DNA of 64,000 bases from Scatophagus argus (lineage: Eukaryota > Chordata > Actinopteri > Scatophagidae), in the NCBI RefSeq assembly GCF_020382885.2, contig NC_058501.1, forward strand, positions 7,998,001-8,062,000. The letters are read 5' to 3'. Positions 59,748-64,000 of the stretch are shown one piece after another (position 1 is the stretch's first letter; each line of letters starts with the position of its first letter). Below the pieces are notes generated by a model, which was not told the DNA's origin, searched no databases, and saw only the letters and a list, made by a program, of their open reading frames with translations. The position numbers and the translations under genes were made by a program.

Positions 59748-60394
59748 TTCCTCGGCGACTCTCGGTGCTCTAACAATTTTGGTAACTTAGCAAAAAATAA
59801 ACAATATTTTATCATTACCTTATACTGTACATTAGTTGGATTCAATGCCTTGTCACGAAAAGGGGCGTTTATTTAATTGTTGAAAGCAGGCCGTAAACTC
59901 ATGCGTTTCCCTACCGGCTGTGTGCCAATGTGTCCTTACATGACCTGTCAGGGCAGTATGAAAAGCTACTTGAGGACAACGCTGATATTGCCAAGTTCCC
60001 TTTCAGTTTCTCTTAGGTTTCTTTTCAGGCTTCTCTGTTGATTAACCCACAACTACTATATTTTATGATAAACTGCTACCTTGCTATACATTAATACCTT
60101 AGCGATAATAAAAGACGAGCTGAGTTTAAAGGTGCATGGTAATTTTGTAATAAAAATATGTTTGTATCACCCTACTTCGGTTTAAAATTACTACCACAAA
60201 AGACCAACAAATGCCAAAAGATCACTTGCTATTACTAGGGTGTACAGTTAAAAAAGCCAATGGCTCAAAGACATTAAGATAGAAACAACTTGAGACAAGG
60301 AAGCAGTGTATGGCTGGAAAATCACTGTGGGGTCCACACGCACGAAAATTAAACAGGGCAAACCTTGTATAAGCAGCAATTACAGATAGTGATG

Positions 60395-60410
60395 TTTATT
60401 CCACTTTATT
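60395..60410 (-). terminator. atad2: Paired polyadenylation signals, possible atad2 3' end
   Basis: Two TTTATT words on + (60395-60400 and 60405-60410) read as two AATAAA signals on -. This would give atad2 a 3' UTR of about 600 bases. Confidence 0.35.
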
Positions 60411-61020
60411 ATAAAAAAGGATCATCTGCAGAACTTTAAAGGCTGATTTCCTGTAACTTTGTATTGCACTTATGAAATGGGGGATTTTTGGAAACAGATT
60501 AAAACAGATAAGATGATCAGATGATTCAGTAGATAGCAGATAGTGTCTGTAAAATGGGTTAGAACTCAAACCTGGCTCCACTCTTCCCCTATAGTGACAT
60601 GATTGTATTCTTTGTTAGACCCTCTGTTTAGCAAGTAAATGCTAAATGCACATCTTCCTAATTTCAGTCTAGACTTCAATCAACAATTCAGCAATTCTGT
60701 TTTTTTTCCAAGCAGAAGGTGCATAAAGAACTACTGGGGAAAATGTGTAGCAGTGAAAACCTGGACTTTAAAGTCATACTTTGATATGATTCATCACAAA
60801 CTGAAAACTGTAAATCTTACGTACACAAAAAACACACAATGATATTTAGTGGAAAATCATTTAATTAAATATAACAAGGTAATACAAAGAATCAGCTAAT
60901 GCACAAAGAGGTCCTTGGAGGTTTCTATTAAAATAGAATCAGTGTTTGTATATTTACACAACTAAAATAATGAGAGTAATTAATCATTTAGAAATGGTCA
61001 TACTTTTTTCTGTAGAAATG

Positions 61021-64000
61021 TCAACAGAAGTCTTCAATCTCTTGTTCCAACTCCTAACCAGGAAAGGACAATAGATTAGTACAATGAAAGTACTTAGTAT
61101 TAAAAATAAATTTAGTTAATACTGATTAACGCTAGCAACATTCTATGTTAAGGCAACAAGTAATCATTACCTTTCACTCACTGGACATCATTTCAATATT
61201 AAAATAAGAGAAGACTGGAATATCATTAGTCTCCTTTAGTGCAGGTGTTTTCACACATCACAGCAGGAAGAGCACAAGTGTAGCTGATAATGTCAATGAT
61301 GAGGTGTGTCAGAGCCCTGCTGCTGGGCTCACAGACAAGGCTAACTGACGGCCATCATTTAGGTTATGAGTTACGCCTTGCCTTGATGCATCAGAATATC
61401 AGCAGTAAAACAAAAGGCTACATCTGCTTTTAAGTATAGCCCAGTACTAACCTGTATTAGTGCGGTTTTGTTGTAGTCTCGCCTGTGTCTATAGATGCTC
61501 TGGCAGAGCAGAGCATAGAGTTTCTCTAGCTTGTAGACCTCATAGCCTTCAGTCTTGGTCACTACTCTCTCCAACAGGTCCTGAAGAAGTGAGGAAGAAA
61601 GGGTAATATACCAAGATAGAATCTTAGTTGTCAAACTGCACATGCTCCAGTGGAGACAATGCCCAAGAGTATAAGATGGAAGAGTTTTTAGGGCTTCTAT
61701 AAGCAGTGGTGAATAGAGTAGCCAAAAACTGTGTATTGTCACTGGAAAAAAACAGATGTTTGACTAGCAAGTAACATAAGAAATTAAACAAAAGAAAAAG
61801 AAGGAAAAACCCCTGCCAAACCACTGTGTGTTCCTCCTCCCTTGGATCACACTAGGAGTTGTTTTAAAGCATGGTGTACTTTGAGTAGCTGTTATGTATT
61901 AATTATTAGCATTAACACAACAGACACACTTACTGCTCTCTGTCAGCATGGTTTTCTCAAGTCCTACTGACCTCACAATCTGAGCCCATTCCAATGTGTG
62001 CTGTTGGTTCATCAGTAAAGTACGGTGGCCGACAAGTACAAACGCACTGCATATACAGGCGCTGCGAATACAGAAATGTGCTGCACATAAGAAAACAAAT
62101 GCCAAAAAAAACAAAAAACAACCCACATTTCTTATATGAGCGCGTTTCTGTATTTGCAGTGTTTTCCTTTTGCAATCTGTTTTGCTATATGCAGCATGTT
62201 TCTGTATTTGCAGTGCATTTGTACTTGTCAGTCACCGTGGTAAATATTAGCTGCTAGTGCTATCTGAAAGTCATACTTCTGTTAATTCAGCCATTATGCT
62301 GCTTTTAACAGTCATGTGGAGGTGCTTGAAAGTGCAACAAATCCCCAGTAGACCTGGGACCAGCTGAGCTGACTACCCATGTCTTCCCAGAATGTGTATG
62401 AGTGCATGAAAAGCTAAATAAAAGTACCACAATCAATGTATCCAAAGATAATGGAATAAAACTCTAAAAATGTACTCACATAAAATATGCTGCATTAAAA
62501 CTACACAGAAAAGTATAATTTACTCAAAAAGTTCCTCAAGTAAATGTCATGGAGTAAATGAAACTCATTGATACCATTCCACTGTCTGTGAGTAAAGTCA
62601 TGATGCAGAAAACATATCTGACCAGTAACTATGAGAAACTAAACTCCTATTTTGCCACACACCTTTAATTTATCTCTGTCCACCACCAGAGGAGGGATTT
62701 CTTGGTTCAGGATCTGTAGAGCCTGGTCATTGTTGATCATCTGCTGTTGCATCACAGCATTCTTTAGACCCCGAGTTATGCACCTCGCGCTCCGCTCTAA
62801 GACACAACACATGCACAAAGCACTTAGATCATTATAATAAATGACAGCCCGCTGACACATTCACTCACTATGCCATCTCTAGAAACACCACACCGGTTTT
62901 CTTGCCCTGGGGATTCATCTGAATTCCTACCGATTTTTTTTCTCCACACTGCAAGTTAGGGTTTGAAATTAACTTTTTAAAATGTCAGCAGCTACCAGCC
63001 ACTCAGTAGTACATAGTAACTGATACTAATTTCCCACCCTGTTGTAAGTTAAAGAGGCAAACTTGAAGTGTACGACAGTGTTAATATCAAACCTGTGGCC
63101 ACGTCTCTCTCTCCTCTGATAGCTTCAGAGACATCTTGGGTTGTTGATTCCAGTTCTTCCACCTCCATTGGTTCAACAGGGCTGTTTTGCTTTGCCTCTT
63201 CTACAGTAACTACCTTGTTGTTGGTCTCAGTTTCTGTCAGCTGGTTTTCAGTTTTAGCACCCTCCTCTATGCTGGATTGTCCCTGGGTATCCCCCTCCGT
63301 CTCAGTGTGGTTGTCCTGATTAGTGTTCACTGAAATGTTTTCACTTCCTACTTTTGTTAACACTTTGTTGTTTTCCTCCGACTGTCCTTGTTGTTCTGGG
63401 ATAGCTTCATCCACCGATTCTTTGTCGTTCTGTGTCTGGTCGCCACTTTCTGTTTCCGCTGTTTGACACATGATAAGCTGGTCTTTAACAGCTGGATTCA
63501 TCTCCTGTTTTCCCTCCAGACTGTCCTGCTTCTTCTCAGTGAGCCCAAAACTACCTTCCTGAACTGGTGCAGGCTCTGACTCTACGTCAACCACCATCTG
63601 CTCCTCCTTTCCTCCAGCACCCTCATCACACTCTGTTACTCCTCCCTTCTCAACCTCCTCCTCATCATCCCCATCTTCCTCTTCCTCATCGGACCCCATG
63701 TGTGCATCATCTCTAGATGTGTGAGGAGAGGAGGAAGACTTCTTCTTTGAATAAAAGCCAGCAGACCAGCGACTCTTTCGCCTTTTCTTCTTTTGGGCTG
63801 GAGGAACAAAAAGGGGGTGAGGATTTTCTTTTTGTAATAATTCTTTTAAATACATGTTTGTCATCTACAGTAGTCCTTACCTGTGCTTCTGAGCACCATA
63901 ACAGCAGGAGCACTTGCATTCAGAGTAGCTGCAGCTGTGGGTCCAGTTGGCTCTCTTTGTGGGGTCATGTCAGCAATCTTGGCCTCAGCAGGAGGTTTGG
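61021..64000 (-). CDS. atad2: ATAD2 (AAA+ ATPase with bromodomain), C-terminal exons only
   Basis: Minus-strand exons in order are 63881-64000 (cut by the window edge), 63093-63797, 62663-62796, 61452-61580 and 61021-61053, ending EQEIEDFC and TGA. Phases agree. The C-terminal segments match ATAD2 closely: QEIPPLVVDRDKLKDLLER, TKTEGYEVYKLEKLYALL and SIYRHRRDYNKTALIQ. The 705-nt exon codes a basic patch (KKKRRKSRWSAGF) and a long acidic Glu/Asp/Gln/Thr-rich linker. The AAA+ and bromodomain lie to the right of the window. ATAD2 is a chromatin-bound ATPase and acetyl-histone reader that aids E2F, MYC and nuclear-receptor transcription. Its position beside zhx1 matches human. Confidence 0.92.
62021..62240. 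mobile_element. Foldback MITE in an atad2 intron
   Basis: Left end GGTGGCCGACAAGTACAAAC (from 62024) and right end read on the other strand, GGTGACTGACAAGTACAAAT, form imperfect inverted repeats that continue through GCACTGCA.ATACAG. Arms extend about 80 bases with mismatches, and there is an A-rich centre. The element is about 220 bp with no coding capacity. The flanking duplication is unclear; TA on both sides is possible. Confidence 0.7.

Larger units (their letters stand above)
59561..61020. other. zhx1 upstream region and atad2 3' flank
   Basis: The left part is the zhx1 promoter with a palindromic CRE at 59740-59747. The right part should hold the atad2 3' UTR, with two minus-strand AATAAA signals at 60395-60400 and 60405-60410. 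No further gene is seen. Confidence 0.5.

Noticed and set aside
1-64000. CRISPR arrays, bacterial operons, tRNA or rRNA genes, integrated viral genes
   Set aside because: None seen. The only tRNA-like sequence is the SINE head at 42553-42630.

Overview
The window is vertebrate nuclear DNA, almost certainly from a percomorph teleost. It holds spliced genes with GT-AG introns, compact introns, many CA/TG microsatellites, fish-type interspersed repeats and a tRNA-derived SINE. I traced seven protein-coding genes exon by exon with matching splice phases. Their order and strands are those of human 8q24.13: zhx2 (+), derl1 (-), tbc1d31 (+), fam83a (+), c8orf76 (-), zhx1 (-), atad2 (-, truncated by the right edge).

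Layout. 1-6.2 kb is upstream or 5'-intron DNA of zhx2, with a TATA-like promoter candidate near 4190 and two RFX-like palindromes. 6.2-17.7 kb is zhx2 (11 coding exons, about 897 aa, long 3' UTR). 18.6-23.8 kb is derl1 (8 coding exons, 249 aa). A 1.5 kb divergent promoter interval separates it from tbc1d31 (25.2-33.3 kb, 22 coding exons, 1060 aa). fam83a (35.3-39.2 kb, 746 aa) converges on c8orf76 (40.3-44.0 kb, 334 aa). Between c8orf76 and zhx1 lies a broken lectin gene (44.8-45.4 kb) and about 6 kb of AT-rich zhx1 3'-flank or 3' UTR. zhx1 (52.2-58.1 kb coding, 7 exons, 922 aa, promoter near 59.5 kb) is followed by the C-terminal exons of atad2 (61.0-64.0 kb).

The genes are not an operon. 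The block is a conserved linkage group in which two paralogous zinc-finger/homeobox repressors (zhx1, zhx2) flank an ER-quality-control gene (derl1), a centriolar-satellite TBC protein (tbc1d31), a CK1-scaffold gene (fam83a) and a TPR-like gene (c8orf76).

The main points of interest are these. (1) zhx1 reads through in frame without the region that should hold its two C2H2 zinc fingers. (2) zhx2 keeps the fingers but has no recognisable fifth homeodomain. (3) Both zhx genes are cut into many coding exons at different positions, often at AG|GT sites repeated at both intron ends, whereas the mammalian ZHX coding regions sit in one exon. (4) The lectin relic carries two frameshifts that restore frame. 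(5) There is a perfect 22-bp-arm hairpin in the zhx2 3' UTR, a foldback MITE in atad2, an XBP1/ATF6-type element in the derl1 promoter and a strong uORF ending one base before the tbc1d31 start. I found no wholly new system.
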